A DNA stretch of 64,000 nt. Origin: Streptomyces lanatus (GTDB taxonomy: Bacteria; Actinomycetota; Actinomycetes; Streptomycetales; Streptomycetaceae). Where the stretch lies: positions 434,001 through 498,000 of the forward strand of contig NZ_BNBM01000002.1 of assembly GCF_014655715.1 (NCBI RefSeq). Reading direction: 5' to 3'. The position numbers and the translations under genes are program-made. Shown here piece after piece: positions 32,364-43,100 of this stretch (within the stretch, counting starts at the first letter, position 1; every line of letters begins with the position of its first letter). The notes under the pieces are model-generated. The model was not told where the DNA came from. It did not search any database and saw nothing but the letters and a program-made list of their open reading frames with translations.

Positions 32364-33167
32364 TCAGTACGGGTGGCTCTCAATCAGCTCCCATACTCGA
32401 TGCGCTAGAAGAACAGCAGCGTCGTCGACCTCACGCGAGAATTCTTCGGCCAGTCGGGCGTGAATCAAAGAACCCAACTCGTTGCAATATTCCAGCGAGA
32501 TCTGAGGGTGCAGCCAGCGCAGCCACTCCACAACACTCTGAACCCGAGAGAAATTGATCGCTTCTTTGCGACGCACGTCACTGGGAGATTCCGAGAAGAT
32601 CAGCTTCAGTGCGCAGACAAGCCGCGCTACCGGCCGATCATACTCGGACAGAATAATCCCAAGTTCGGTTGCGGGCGCAATCGAGTCGCGGGAAATTCCA
32701 CTCACTGGTGTCAGTTCATACCCAGGCACACTGCCGATAGCAGATTCCCCTTCTCCTGGATCAATGACCACGTGAATGCGGGAAGCTTTTCCGGGATCAT
32801 CAACTGCGACCGAGAATCGATGAACACCAGGCTCGCCAATTAGGCTTGTATAACGAGAGAGGCGATCGATGTCAAATACGGCCAGCGTTCCATCCGAAAG
32901 AGTCAGATCCCCCTCGAACACCACTGTGCCGTATCTCGGCCAGACCTGCTGCCAAAGCGTGACACTGACTGGGGCTACTTGTTGCCTGACCGTGAGCATC
33001 ACATGCTCACTTGAACTTGCGACCGACTTGAGGGGTTCCGCCAGGTCAAGCTGATCGCTCGGGAATCCAGTGGACCCAATGAAAACAGTCGAATGATTCA
33101 GCAGCAGGTGGGTGCGACCGATGATCACTGCAGTTCCATTCCAGCGGCCCCGCAATGTCCACGACAC
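32364..33167 (-). CDS. Unknown protein directly behind the Rhs toxin, candidate immunity gene
   Basis: This protein of up to 267 residues is read from GTG 33167, 18 bases after the Rhs stop; an alternative GTG at 33128 has a slightly better ribosome site. There is no signal peptide or membrane helix. The first half is strand-rich (VVFEGDLTLSDGTLAVFDID, HRFSVAVDDPG, IHVVIDPGEGES) and the second half helical, ending LLAHRVWELIESHPY. The DNA is visibly more AT-rich than the flanking genes, which suggests transfer together with a toxin tip. I recognise no family. Gene order (toxin then immunity) is the main argument for its role. Confidence 0.6.
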   Translation of the reverse strand: MSWTLRGRWNGTAVIIGRTHLLLNHSTVFIGSTGFPSDQLDLAEPLKSVASSSEHVMLTVRQQVAPVSVTLWQQVWPRYGTVVFEGDLTLSDGTLAVFDIDRLSRYTSLIGEPGVHRFSVAVDDPGKASRIHVVIDPGEGESAIGSVPGYELTPVSGISRDSIAPATELGIILSEYDRPVARLVCALKLIFSESPSDVRRKEAINFSRVQSVVEWLRWLHPQISLEYCNELGSLIHARLAEEFSREVDDAAVLLAHRVWELIESHPY

Positions 33168-33185
33168 TGCGGGGCCGCATTCACT

Positions 33186-36100
33186 CTACTTGGAAATATG
33201 GTCCCCCAGTATCGATCTCAGTTTATCGAGATACCCGGGAGTGTCGGGATTATACCACCCATGATTTCTCATGATCCGTTGTGCGACTTGTACGGCCCTC
33301 GATTGCATGCCACTGCATGCCGGGCACTGCGGGTAGAGGAGTCTTGGCGTTCGAGGAGCGGACAGCGCACTCGCCGGCTGATGGTCGCCGACCATCGTCT
33401 CACCTTCAGGACTTTCTCCGCATGAATGGCACTTTTGACCTTGCATGGCCTCGGACTGGGCGGGCTCAACCTTCGGTCCGGTCGCCTCCACCGGCGTTAC
33501 CTCGTCGGCATGTGGGCCGACATCAAGAACATTGGCCTGTTCCTGCGACAAAGTGACATCGCAGTTGTGGACGAGGACCGCTGTAGCGCCCGCCAGCACG
33601 TAGTAGGTGTGGATGCCGCTGATCGTCAGATCGTGCGTGCGCTGCATCCGGTGCCAGACACGCACCGACTCCAGTTCCACGCTCTCGCCGGACGGAGTGA
33701 GCAGTTCCATGCCGGGCTGCAGGTCACCCGCTTCGAGCCACCGGTTCTCCGACTCGACCCAGAATGGATGCGTCGTGGTGGAGACCAGCTTTTCAGCCTT
33801 GCCGGACGTCCCCTTCACGGTCAGGTCGACGAAGTGCTTGTCGTCCTCCGTGACAATCGTGCCGACAACCTCGCGAACCGTGGTCTCGCCGCTGTCAGGA
33901 TCGGTGACCACGACCTTGTCGCCGAGATTCACCTTCTCGATCGGCTTGGTCGAGCCACCCGCCATTAGCACCTTTGTACCGGGTAGGAAGCTGTGCGAGA
34001 CCTCGCAGGACTTCTTATTCTTCTTGAGGGCCGCCGCCGCCTTCTTCCTGGCGTCCGCCAGTTTGTCTGCGGCCTTGGAGAGGCCGGCACTCGCCTTCCC
34101 AACCGCCTTGTTGGCCTTCCACAGATCCTTGGCCCCGCCGATCAGGTCCCCGACCAGGCCGGTCACCCGCTTGGCGAGCCTGTAGCCCTTGGCCCAGTTC
34201 CACGGTGCCCCGTACTTGGCGAGGATCTTGCCCGCCAGGCCGCCCGCGAAGCTGCCGGCGATGTTGAGCAGGGTCTCGCCGCAGGCACCGACGTCACCGC
34301 TGGAGATGCAGTCCAGGGCCGCGTCCACGCCCAGGATGTCCCGGGCGATCTTGACCAGGGCCTTGCCCGCCGACTTGATGCGCTGCTTGGCGGTGGACTG
34401 GTTGAGCTGGGCCATGCCCAGCTCCGACGACGCCTTGCTGTACTCCGACTGGGCTTTCTGGACACCCTTGTCCACGTTGGTGACGGGGATGCCGCCCCGG
34501 CACTCGATCAGACCCTCCCGGCACTCCGGGACGATCATGCCGCTGGGGTCGGCGTGCGTGACCGGCGAGTTGTTCGCGTACGCGTAGCCGTTGATCTGCT
34601 GCGGCTGCGTGTAGTCGATGATCGGGTCGACCGAGATGAACTTGCCGATGGCCGAGTCGTACTCCCGTGCGCCCAGGTGGGTCAGGCCGGTCGAGGCGTC
34701 GATCGTGCCGCCGACGTAGCCCTTCTCCCCCGGCCAGGTGCCGGTCTTCTCACCGCGCTCCACGCCGAAGGGGTCGAAGCGTCGCTGACTGATCGCGCCG
34801 GTCGCGGCGTCGATCGCCAGCTCACCCGTGCCGTGGTGGTCGGAGGCGACGAAGGAGAGTTTCCCGGCGGTACGGACCCCGACGCTCTGGCCGGCGAATT
34901 CGTAGTAGCGGGTCGCCTCCTTCTTGGTGCCGTCGGCCGACAGCTTCAGCTCGGTGCCGGGCAGGTAGACGGTCGTGCCGGAGGGGTCCTTGCGGACCAG
35001 TCGGTTGCCGGAGCCGTCGTAGAGGTAGCTCGTCTTCGAGCCGCCCGCCTCGGTGACCTCGTTGACCTTGCCGGTGTCGGTCCAGGTCAGCGACTGGGCG
35101 TTGCCGCCGATGGTGCGCTTGGTGGTGTTGCCCGAGTCGTCGTACTCGTACGTCGACTGCCGGTCACCCGTCGGCGTCTTCTCGGTGATCTTGGTGACCT
35201 GGTGCGGGCCGTCGCCCAGGGCGCCCGCCGTGCCGTACTCGTAGCTGCGAGTGATGTTCTTCGCGGCGTCGAGGCCGGTGTCGTGGTTGGTCTCCGTGAC
35301 GCGGTTGCCGATGGCGTCGGTCTCGTACGACTTCCAGTACGGGGCCGGGCCACCGAGGGCGCTCGATCCTGCCGCCGCGTCACACGCGGTCGGTCCGGTG
35401 CCGTCCACCGGGGTGGTGGAACCGCGGGTGCCGGCGCCGCCCGCCGTTGTCGCGGTGGCCGCCGGGGTCCAGGCGTCCTTCAGGCGCTGGCGGCCGTCGT
35501 ACGCGAAACACTGCACGTCCGGCGAGGCCGAGTTCGCCGTGTCCGCGATGGACAGGACGTTGCCCGCCTGGTCGTAGGAGTACTTCGAGTCCTTCGCCGG
35601 TGCGGTCGCGCCGTAGACGTCGGTCACGGAACGGGTCAGCCGGTCGGTGCCCGTCTCGTAGGAGAACGTCTGCCAGACCTTCTTGCCACTGCCCTCGTAC
35701 AGCTCCAGTTGCTGGAGCTGGCTGTTGCGCGAGTAGACGGTGTTCGTGACGTACGACGTGGAGCCCGTCATCGTCCTGGGACGCTGCAGGGAGTCGTACG
35801 TGTAGGTCAGCGCCTCCGCCGGCAGGTCGCCGATGGCCGGCAGACCGGTGCCCTGGACTGTGCCGTCACGGTTGTACGTGGTGCTGAAGACGTACGTGCC
35901 GGCCAGGGAACCCTGCGAGGCGGGCACCTGGTAGGCCGTCTTCAGCGGATGGTAGAACTCGTCCATCGACTGGACGGCCGTGGCGAAGTACTCCGTCGGC
36001 GAGACGTAGCTCAGGAAGCCGTAGGCCTGCCCCAGCCAGCCCGCCTTGTCGTACTTCGTCTCCGTCAGCTTCGTTCCGGTGGTGGCGTCGCCCTGCCAGG

Positions 36101-39100
36101 TCGACGCCATGCGGCCGAGGTTGTCGTAGACCGTGGAGATCTTCTTGTTCCGGCCGTCATACGTGGTGACCGGCCGGTCCAGCTCGTCGTACTCGGCTCG
36201 CGAGGTGCCAGCGTCGGGGTCGATCGACTTCGTCTTCCGCCCCAGCTGGTCGTACTCGTACCGCCACACATTGCTCTTGGCGTCGGTGACCGTCTCCAGC
36301 AGACCGCGCGTGTTGTACGTGTACTTCGTCGAGTCGTACGGCACACCCGCGCCCGGGGACGCGCCCCGGTAGTGGCGGATCTCCGAGACGTTGCCCTGGC
36401 CGTCGGTGATCGTGGTCGTGGGCACGCCGCCGGTCGGCGGGTCGACGTGGGTCAGCTCGCCGTCGTAGGTGGTCGTGGTACGCCACTGCTCGGCGCCGCT
36501 GACCGCGAATATCTGCGCCTTGGTGCGGCCCAGCCCGTCGTACTCCAGCAGGCTCTGCGCGCCGACCTGGCTGTTGCTCACCAGCAGCAGTTCGTCGGAG
36601 GCGGCGCCTGCCGCGTTGTACGTCGAGTTGGTCTTCCGGACGTTGCCGGTGCCGTCGTAGAACGTGTCGGCGACCATGCGGGAGCCGTCCGGTCCCTCGG
36701 TCTGGATCTGCCGGGCGCGCAGCAGGCTGTCGTAGAGCTGGTACTCGGCGCCGTAGGAGCCGTCGTTCTCGATCTTCTCGGTCTTGATCGAGGTGACCTT
36801 GTCCTTGCGGACGTTGTAGGAGTACTTGATGCTCGGGGTCTGCGACGTGGCGCGGTCCGCCAGCCAGACCGACGTCAGGCGGCCCAGCGCGTCGTACGCG
36901 AGGTCCGTCCGCTTGCCGTTCGGGTCCGTCTGGCCCTTCGACATGCCCCAGGCGGGGACGTAGTCGGTGGTGGTGGCGTGGTTGAGGGCGTTGTAGACGA
37001 CCGTCTTCGTGAGCAGGCCGTCGGTCTCGGTGTAGACCGTTCTGGTCTGGTTCTGCTTGGCGTCCTTCTGGGTCAGCGGCCGGCCGTACGCGTCGTAGGT
37101 CGTGGTGCCCGTGACCTGGTACGTCGCGGTCGTGCCGTCGTGGGACGTCAGGCGCTCGGTCTTCGTCGCGTCACCCTTGGTCGGCGCCGCGCCGTAGGCA
37201 CCGCCGTCGTAGGACGTGCGCTCGTCCGCCAGGACCTGGGTCTTGTAGTCCGCGGTGACGGAGCACTTCACGGCGACGGACTCGCTGCGGGAGGGCAGCG
37301 ACAGGATGTTCTGCGTGGCGTTGTCCGCGTACCAGGTGCGGGTGCAGGAGTCGTCCTTGGCGGTGGAGACGTCGCCGAGGTCCTCGACCTGGGTGACCCG
37401 GCCGCCCTTCGCGGTGTCGTACGTCGTCGTGGACTTCGTCTCCTCCCAGGTGCCGTCGGACTTCAGCGTGAAGCCGCGGCCGACCTGGGGCCGCACGATC
37501 GCCGCACGAGTGGTGCCCCAACTGCGAGTCTGGGTGGCGGTGTAGTGCCTCCAAGGGGTGTCGATGGTCTTGGAGACCAGCTTCGTACCGTCGTACGTCG
37601 CCGCCTCCAGCTGGTGACCGGTGAACTCCTCGTCGTCGGTGTACGTGGCGCCCGTTGAGTCCTTGACCGTCACCGAGCGGGTGCCGCCGGCCGGGTTCGC
37701 GTCGCCGTTCATGCCCTGCATGAAGGTGTAGTCGATGCGGGTGGTCTGCTTGTCGGCGGTGCCGCTGGTGACGGAGACCTTGCCGTAGCCCTGCCAGCCG
37801 CCCCAGGTGAGGTACTTGGCGTCGGTGATGCCGTCCGGCTTGGCCTTACGCCAGGCCGCGTCGCCCTGGTAGTCGTAGCGGGTGACCATGCCGTCGTTGC
37901 CGCCGGTGCGGTCGGTCTCGATGACCGCCGCGACGACGTACTTGTGGAACCAGTCCGTGATCGGGTCGACGGAGCCCGGCGGGGCCCACTTCACCGGGTA
38001 GCAGCGCTTGGTCGACTCGCCCGGCTGGGGCAGCGTCGCCTTGGTGCAGTCGGTGGGGGCGTAGTTGACGTCGAGCTGGGCGCCCGTCTCGCTGAGGACC
38101 ATCGACAGGCGGAAGCGGTGGAACGGCGCGATGTTGTCGCCGATCGCGTCGACGCGGTTGGCGAGCTGCTCGCCGAAGAGGTCGACGGACGGGAGCTTGA
38201 CCGCCGTACCGGCGCGGCCCTCGTGTTCGATCTTCGACAGCCACAGCGTCTTGGAGTCGTCGCCGTTGTCGGTGAACAGGTGCGTGAACAGCCAGGCGTC
38301 CACGTCCTGGTAGGTCGTGGCGTCCTTGCGCATCTGCGTGACGATCGACGTCAGCCGCTTGGTGGTGAAGAACGTCTGCACCGGTGCGGTGCACTTGGTG
38401 TCGGCCTTGCACTCCTGGTCGACCGGGACGTCGGGCCAGTGGGCGGCGTTCGCCTTGGTGCGCTTGCTCTCCGCGCAGTCGAAGTCGGCGTTGGGCAGGC
38501 AGCGTTCGGCCACGTTGAAGGCGATCCGGGCCGGGGCCTTCGCCGCGTACACCTGGCCGTCGCGCTGGCCGTAGTCGATGCGCTTGAGGTAGCCGCCGCG
38601 GTGGTACGAGGTGCCATTGACGTCCGTCTTGCCGTTCAGCGCGTAGTAGTTGGTCTCGCGCTCGTAGAAGTAGGACATCACGTTGCCGTGGGTGTCCTTG
38701 ACGTAGTCCAGGCTCCAGCGCCAGGCCTGCTTGCAGTGGGCGCTGGTGAAGGTGGCGTTGTAGCAGGGCTCACCGGAGTCGTCGCCGAAGACCGGGGCGG
38801 TCCACGTCGAGTTCGTCTCCTCGTTCCCCGTGGCCCAGCCCGGCAGGCGGTTCTGGCCGAAGTAGTACTCCGTGCCGTCCGAGGTGGTGATGCGCCAGTA
38901 CTCGCCGTCGTTGTCGCCGTTGACAGCGCCGGTCAGCTTCTCGACCTTGCTGCCGTCGTCGGACGACATGTGCCACTTGCCGGTGGTGTCGTCCTTGACC
39001 AGCTCACCGGCGGTGCCGTTGAGCATGACCGTGGCGTTCTCGAACGCCCAGCACTGCTCGCCGGAGTTGGAGTGGCCGTCCTCGGAGCAGGGCTTGTAGC

Positions 39101-40085
39101 GGCGCTCGACGTAGCCGGGGTCGTAGGAGAAGCCCTCTCCGATCCACGAGCCCTGGTTGTTGGTGGCCGAGGTGCGGCCGTCCGCGGACTGGGAGGAGTA
39201 GCCGAGGCCCACGGTGGGGACCAGGCCGCCCGGGGTCGGGACCGAGCGCAGCGGGTAGTTCCAGTTGAAGGCGCCGGAGGACGTGGACACGCTCCAGCTG
39301 GCCGACGGGGACAGGGCGGTGGCCTGATAGGTGCCCTGGGCACTGGACGGGCCCGCCGCCACCGCCAGCAGGGACGTCGACTCGCCGGCCATCGTGGAGA
39401 GGCCGTCGGCGGGGGCGGGAGCGGCCGTCACGTCGGCGGAGACCGTGCCGGTGCGCACGTCGTTCACCGTGGGCAGCACCTTGGGCTGCTCCGGGCACTC
39501 CTTGCTGCCGGGGGTCGCGTACGCGGCGCACGCGGGCAGCTGTACCAGGCGCAGCCGGGAGGCGTACGAGCCGCCGTAGCCCTCGGCGAACTCGGAGTAG
39601 TCGACGGTCAGGCGGACCTTGGCGGCCTTGTCGCCGCCGTCGGCCCGCTCGACGCCGAGCAGGACGCCGGCACCGAGCTTCGCGGCGCGGGACGGGTCGA
39701 GGACATCGACCTGCACCTCGGACGGCGCCGCCTTGGCCGCCTTGGCGGACTTGGGCTTGAGCACCTTCACCGGCAGGCCGCCCGCTTCGGCGGTGGCCCC
39801 CAGTTTCACCTCGGTGCCGCCCTGCTTCGGCCACACCGCCTTGTCGAGGCCCTTGACCGCGGCCTTGCGGGCCGGGTCGGAGGGACGGGACTTGGACTTG
39901 GCGTCGCGTCCCTTGACGGCATCGCCGTCGTCCTGGACGCCGGGGCGGCTGGTGCGGCCCCTGGCGCCGTCGTCGAGCACCACAGCCTCGACGGTCGACG
40001 CGGACAGTGCGAGGGAGAGTCCCAGCACTGTCGCGACGACCGCCTGTCTCGGCATGCGGCGGCTCAGTGAGCGGCCACGAAACAT
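33186..40085 (-). CDS. Secreted Rhs/YD-repeat polymorphic toxin with Hint domain and treble-clef nuclease-like tip
   Basis: This 2299-residue protein starts at ATG 40085 (AAGGGA upstream) with a Sec signal (VVATVLGLSLALSAS). The N-terminal third resembles sugar-binding/virulence-type modules (SVSTSSGAFNWNYPL, then GLGYSSQSADGR). Many YD repeats follow from about residue 1000 (YDALGRLTSV, YDQLGRKTKSIDP), ending in the RHS core AREYDSAIGKFISVDP near residue 1820. After a helical linker a Hint domain begins at Cys2027 (SFLPGTKVLMAGG) and ends VLVHNC near 2172. The last 120 residues hold CHSCG, GDHQPASA and CPAC, a treble-clef pattern like HNH nucleases. Cleavage at Hint would release the tip. 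It is third in an operon after an FG-GAP and a LamG gene. Confidence 0.85.
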   Translation of the reverse strand: MFRGRSLSRRMPRQAVVATVLGLSLALSASTVEAVVLDDGARGRTSRPGVQDDGDAVKGRDAKSKSRPSDPARKAAVKGLDKAVWPKQGGTEVKLGATAEAGGLPVKVLKPKSAKAAKAAPSEVQVDVLDPSRAAKLGAGVLLGVERADGGDKAAKVRLTVDYSEFAEGYGGSYASRLRLVQLPACAAYATPGSKECPEQPKVLPTVNDVRTGTVSADVTAAPAPADGLSTMAGESTSLLAVAAGPSSAQGTYQATALSPSASWSVSTSSGAFNWNYPLRSVPTPGGLVPTVGLGYSSQSADGRTSATNNQGSWIGEGFSYDPGYVERRYKPCSEDGHSNSGEQCWAFENATVMLNGTAGELVKDDTTGKWHMSSDDGSKVEKLTGAVNGDNDGEYWRITTSDGTEYYFGQNRLPGWATGNEETNSTWTAPVFGDDSGEPCYNATFTSAHCKQAWRWSLDYVKDTHGNVMSYFYERETNYYALNGKTDVNGTSYHRGGYLKRIDYGQRDGQVYAAKAPARIAFNVAERCLPNADFDCAESKRTKANAAHWPDVPVDQECKADTKCTAPVQTFFTTKRLTSIVTQMRKDATTYQDVDAWLFTHLFTDNGDDSKTLWLSKIEHEGRAGTAVKLPSVDLFGEQLANRVDAIGDNIAPFHRFRLSMVLSETGAQLDVNYAPTDCTKATLPQPGESTKRCYPVKWAPPGSVDPITDWFHKYVVAAVIETDRTGGNDGMVTRYDYQGDAAWRKAKPDGITDAKYLTWGGWQGYGKVSVTSGTADKQTTRIDYTFMQGMNGDANPAGGTRSVTVKDSTGATYTDDEEFTGHQLEAATYDGTKLVSKTIDTPWRHYTATQTRSWGTTRAAIVRPQVGRGFTLKSDGTWEETKSTTTYDTAKGGRVTQVEDLGDVSTAKDDSCTRTWYADNATQNILSLPSRSESVAVKCSVTADYKTQVLADERTSYDGGAYGAAPTKGDATKTERLTSHDGTTATYQVTGTTTYDAYGRPLTQKDAKQNQTRTVYTETDGLLTKTVVYNALNHATTTDYVPAWGMSKGQTDPNGKRTDLAYDALGRLTSVWLADRATSQTPSIKYSYNVRKDKVTSIKTEKIENDGSYGAEYQLYDSLLRARQIQTEGPDGSRMVADTFYDGTGNVRKTNSTYNAAGAASDELLLVSNSQVGAQSLLEYDGLGRTKAQIFAVSGAEQWRTTTTYDGELTHVDPPTGGVPTTTITDGQGNVSEIRHYRGASPGAGVPYDSTKYTYNTRGLLETVTDAKSNVWRYEYDQLGRKTKSIDPDAGTSRAEYDELDRPVTTYDGRNKKISTVYDNLGRMASTWQGDATTGTKLTETKYDKAGWLGQAYGFLSYVSPTEYFATAVQSMDEFYHPLKTAYQVPASQGSLAGTYVFSTTYNRDGTVQGTGLPAIGDLPAEALTYTYDSLQRPRTMTGSTSYVTNTVYSRNSQLQQLELYEGSGKKVWQTFSYETGTDRLTRSVTDVYGATAPAKDSKYSYDQAGNVLSIADTANSASPDVQCFAYDGRQRLKDAWTPAATATTAGGAGTRGSTTPVDGTGPTACDAAAGSSALGGPAPYWKSYETDAIGNRVTETNHDTGLDAAKNITRSYEYGTAGALGDGPHQVTKITEKTPTGDRQSTYEYDDSGNTTKRTIGGNAQSLTWTDTGKVNEVTEAGGSKTSYLYDGSGNRLVRKDPSGTTVYLPGTELKLSADGTKKEATRYYEFAGQSVGVRTAGKLSFVASDHHGTGELAIDAATGAISQRRFDPFGVERGEKTGTWPGEKGYVGGTIDASTGLTHLGAREYDSAIGKFISVDPIIDYTQPQQINGYAYANNSPVTHADPSGMIVPECREGLIECRGGIPVTNVDKGVQKAQSEYSKASSELGMAQLNQSTAKQRIKSAGKALVKIARDILGVDAALDCISSGDVGACGETLLNIAGSFAGGLAGKILAKYGAPWNWAKGYRLAKRVTGLVGDLIGGAKDLWKANKAVGKASAGLSKAADKLADARKKAAAALKKNKKSCEVSHSFLPGTKVLMAGGSTKPIEKVNLGDKVVVTDPDSGETTVREVVGTIVTEDDKHFVDLTVKGTSGKAEKLVSTTTHPFWVESENRWLEAGDLQPGMELLTPSGESVELESVRVWHRMQRTHDLTISGIHTYYVLAGATAVLVHNCDVTLSQEQANVLDVGPHADEVTPVEATGPKVEPAQSEAMQGQKCHSCGESPEGETMVGDHQPASALSAPRTPRLLYPQCPACSGMQSRAVQVAQRIMRNHGWYNPDTPGYLDKLRSILGDHISK

Positions 40086-40146
40086 GTGGTCGGTTCCCTT
40101 TCGGAGGAGAACGTCGTGGAATGGAAGGGAGAAATGGCAGGGGACG

Positions 40147-40177
40147 GGTGTGCCGGGCCCCGAGGACCCGGCACACC
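40147..40177 (-). promoter_or_regulatory. Intergenic hairpin between the LamG and Rhs genes
   Basis: An 11-base-pair inverted repeat (GGTGTGCCGGG with its complement) with a nine-base loop occupies the 109-base gap between the LamG stop (40195) and the Rhs start (40085). It has no U-tract. It could be a partial terminator lowering Rhs expression or an mRNA stabilising element within the operon. Confidence 0.45.
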
Positions 40178-40194
40178 TGAGAATTGACGGGCTG

Positions 40195-43100
40195 TCACAT
40201 GTCCGGCACGGCCGCCAGCTGAGCCATCCGCTGCACCGCGATCTGGTCTGCGGCCCCGCTGTAGACGCGGACCTCGTCGAGCGCGCCGGCGAAGTACTCG
40301 CTCGCACCGCGCAGCGAACGGCCCACCTGCAGACCGCCGGTGGCCGACCACAGGGTGTCGTCCTTGCCGTAGGCACCGGCCACGAGCTGGCCCTCGACAT
40401 ACAGCCGGATCGAGTTGGCGAAGGCGTCGTATACGACCGCCAGGTGCTGACCGGAGCCGCCGGTGTCCGGCAGTTCCTGGTCGTCGGTGAAGGTGACGAT
40501 CTCCGCGGTCGCCGAGTCGGTCTTCGCCACGGCCAGTTCCCACTGCTGGGTGGTCGCCTGGTAACGGACCTGGAAGCGGTTGGCGTTGGCGCCCGGCAGC
40601 GACAGCACCGTCTGGGACTTCTCCGGGTCCAGCGAGGTGAGCTGGGCGCGGGCGGAGACGGTGAAGCTGCTGTTGCCGGTGACCGGGGCGGTCGCGGTGG
40701 ACGCGTAGTCCCCGTCGCCGTCCAGGACCAGGTTGCCGTCGCCGACCAGGGCGGCGATGTCGAACAGCGGGTCGGCCGGGCGGTAGACGGAGGCGTTGCC
40801 CGTGAGGGTCAGCGCCTGCCCGCCACCGGTCTCGGCGGAGGCCCCGCCGGGCGCGTCGTCGAGCTGCCAGTAGCCCTTGCGGGCGGGCTTGATCGTCATC
40901 AGCTCGGCGACCTGGGCCGCCGGCAGGACGCGGTCGAAGACCCGGACCTCGGCGAGGTCACCGGTGAAGGGGTCGCGGTAGCCGCTCTTGGCCGTCCCGC
41001 GGCCGATCTGCAGCGGGCCGTACGACTTCCAGGTGGAGCGGCGCCCGGCTGAGCCCTTCAGGTCCTTGTTGACGTACAGCTGGAGCTGCGGGCCGCCGGT
41101 CTTCTGGGCGTCGTACACGCCCGTCAGCAGCACCCACTGGTCCTTGACCACGGACACCCCGGTGGAGACGGCCTTCCACTCGCCGAGCGAGTCGACGTCG
41201 TTGACCGGGACCGCGAACTTCCAGGTCTGCGCGGACGCGTCGTAGCCCAGGGTGAAGCCGGGCTCGCCGGTGCCGTCCTGGCTGATGACCGTCATGCTGC
41301 GGTCCAGTGCCGTGGGCCGCACCCAGGCGCTGACGCTGAAGCTCCTGGAGGTGTCGAGCACCGTCTCGCTGGTGTCCAGGAAGGCGTCGGAGGTGCCGTC
41401 GAAGCGGGCCGCCTTGTCGACCTTGCCGCCAGGGCCGTCCACGCCGAAGGTGACGGCGCTGCCCGCGGTCGCAGAGAAGTCGCCGCTCTCGTCGTGGGCC
41501 TCGGTTTCACCGGCCAGGTCGGCGAGGTTCCACTGCGCGACGACCGGCCTGCCCTCGCTGACCAGGAAGTCGTACGGGGTGCTGCTGGCGTGGCCCGCCT
41601 TGTCGATGGCGATCACCTCGAGCACGTGCCGGCCGGCGCGGGTCGGCATCCACTCCTTGGTGACGGAGCCACCCGCTGTGGCCGGGGTGAGCGTGGCCAG
41701 TGCGGCACCGTCGAACGAGTACTGGTACTTGACGACGTCCGTGTCCGGAATGGAGTCGTTCGGGTTGGGCGAGAAGGCGAAGGTGCCGTAGGTGCCCACG
41801 CCGTCGTGGTAGACGGTGTCGGACGGGTACTGCTTGGACAGCACGAGCGGCTTGCCGGGCCATGTCCTGTCGTAGATGAACTCGCAGCGCTGGGCGGTGT
41901 CGCCTTCCCAGCTCCATGGGCCGGAGCCGTCGCCGTCGTTCGCCCGTGCGCTCCAGTAGATGACGGTGTTCTGCGGAATCGTCGACTTGACGGTGTGCTC
42001 GAACCTGGTGCTGGTCGTCGGGGACAGCCAGTCGTTCGTCAGGTAGGTGTAGGACTTGGCTTCCTTGGTGTTCGGGTCGGTCCACTCCACCTTGAACTCG
42101 ACCTTCACCTTGTCGGTCTGGCCGTTGCCGTGGTCGGGGTCGCTCGCGATGGCCTTCAGCTTCGGCGGGACGTCGGTGTACGGGCGGCTCGCTCCCCACT
42201 TGCACACGCCACCGGGGTCGGTGAGCATGTCGGACGTCTTGATCTGCCGCGGCAGGTTGTTGTACTTGATCGACAGGTACGCGTTGCCGCAGATCCGCTT
42301 CCACTCGGCGAACCGGGACTCGTCGGCCGCGCGCAGACCCAGCGTCATCGCGTTCCAGCCGCCCGCGGCGGCCGTCTTGATCTCGCTCGTCAGCTCGGGG
42401 TTGGTCTTCGTGTCGCTCTCGAAGTGCAGGTTGGCCTGGCTGGAGCAGGAGGTCGGGGAGATCGCCTTGTCGACGGTCGCGATGTGGTCCACCCAGTCGT
42501 CCGAGGTGTTGGACCAGTTGCTGGACGAGGAGAGCGAGTAGTTCTGGCCGCCGATCCGGTACAGGCGGATGGGCTCCGCGGTCGGGGAGGCGCTGTAGAT
42601 GTGCTCGACGCGGGCGGAGAAGGTGGCGCCCAGGATCTGCTTCCCCTTGTAGAAGGAGAGCGGCATCGTGAACATCACGCGGCGCGTGCCGACGCCGTTG
42701 CAGGAGACCGGGTTGTAGTCGGTGGGGCACTTGCCGACGCCCGCGCTGCCCGAGTACTTCCAGTCCTGCTCACTGGGCATCCCGGACATGATGCCGGTCC
42801 AGGAGGTGCGCGAAGTGGTGCGCTGGATCGGGTCGATGACGACCGGGAAGACCGTGTCCTCGCCCTTGAGCAGCTTCTGGTCGGGGACCAGGCTCAGCCT
42901 GTCCTTGGCCACCTCGACGCCGAGCGGGGCGACACGTCCGCCGCCGCCGGGGCCTTCGAGGGCGGGCTCGGGCGCCGTGTCGGCCTGCGGGGTGGGCGTC
43001 GAGTCGGCGTCCGCGCCGGTCGCGGCGGAGGTCAGGGGCTTGGCCACGGCCTTGGGGCCCTGCCTGCGGGCGGCGGCCTCGGCCACCGCGGCCGAGTCCC

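Noticed and set aside
33560..34010. An intein in the Rhs protein
   Set aside because: The block has Hint features (SFLPGTKV near the start, HN-C at the end), but it precedes a short toxin tip and lacks an endonuclease and a host-enzyme context. A self-cleaving polymorphic-toxin Hint domain fits better than a splicing intein.
33993..40070. Two long rightward open frames opposite the Rhs gene
   Set aside because: Antisense shadows of the YD-repeat gene; repetitive and without recognisable domains.
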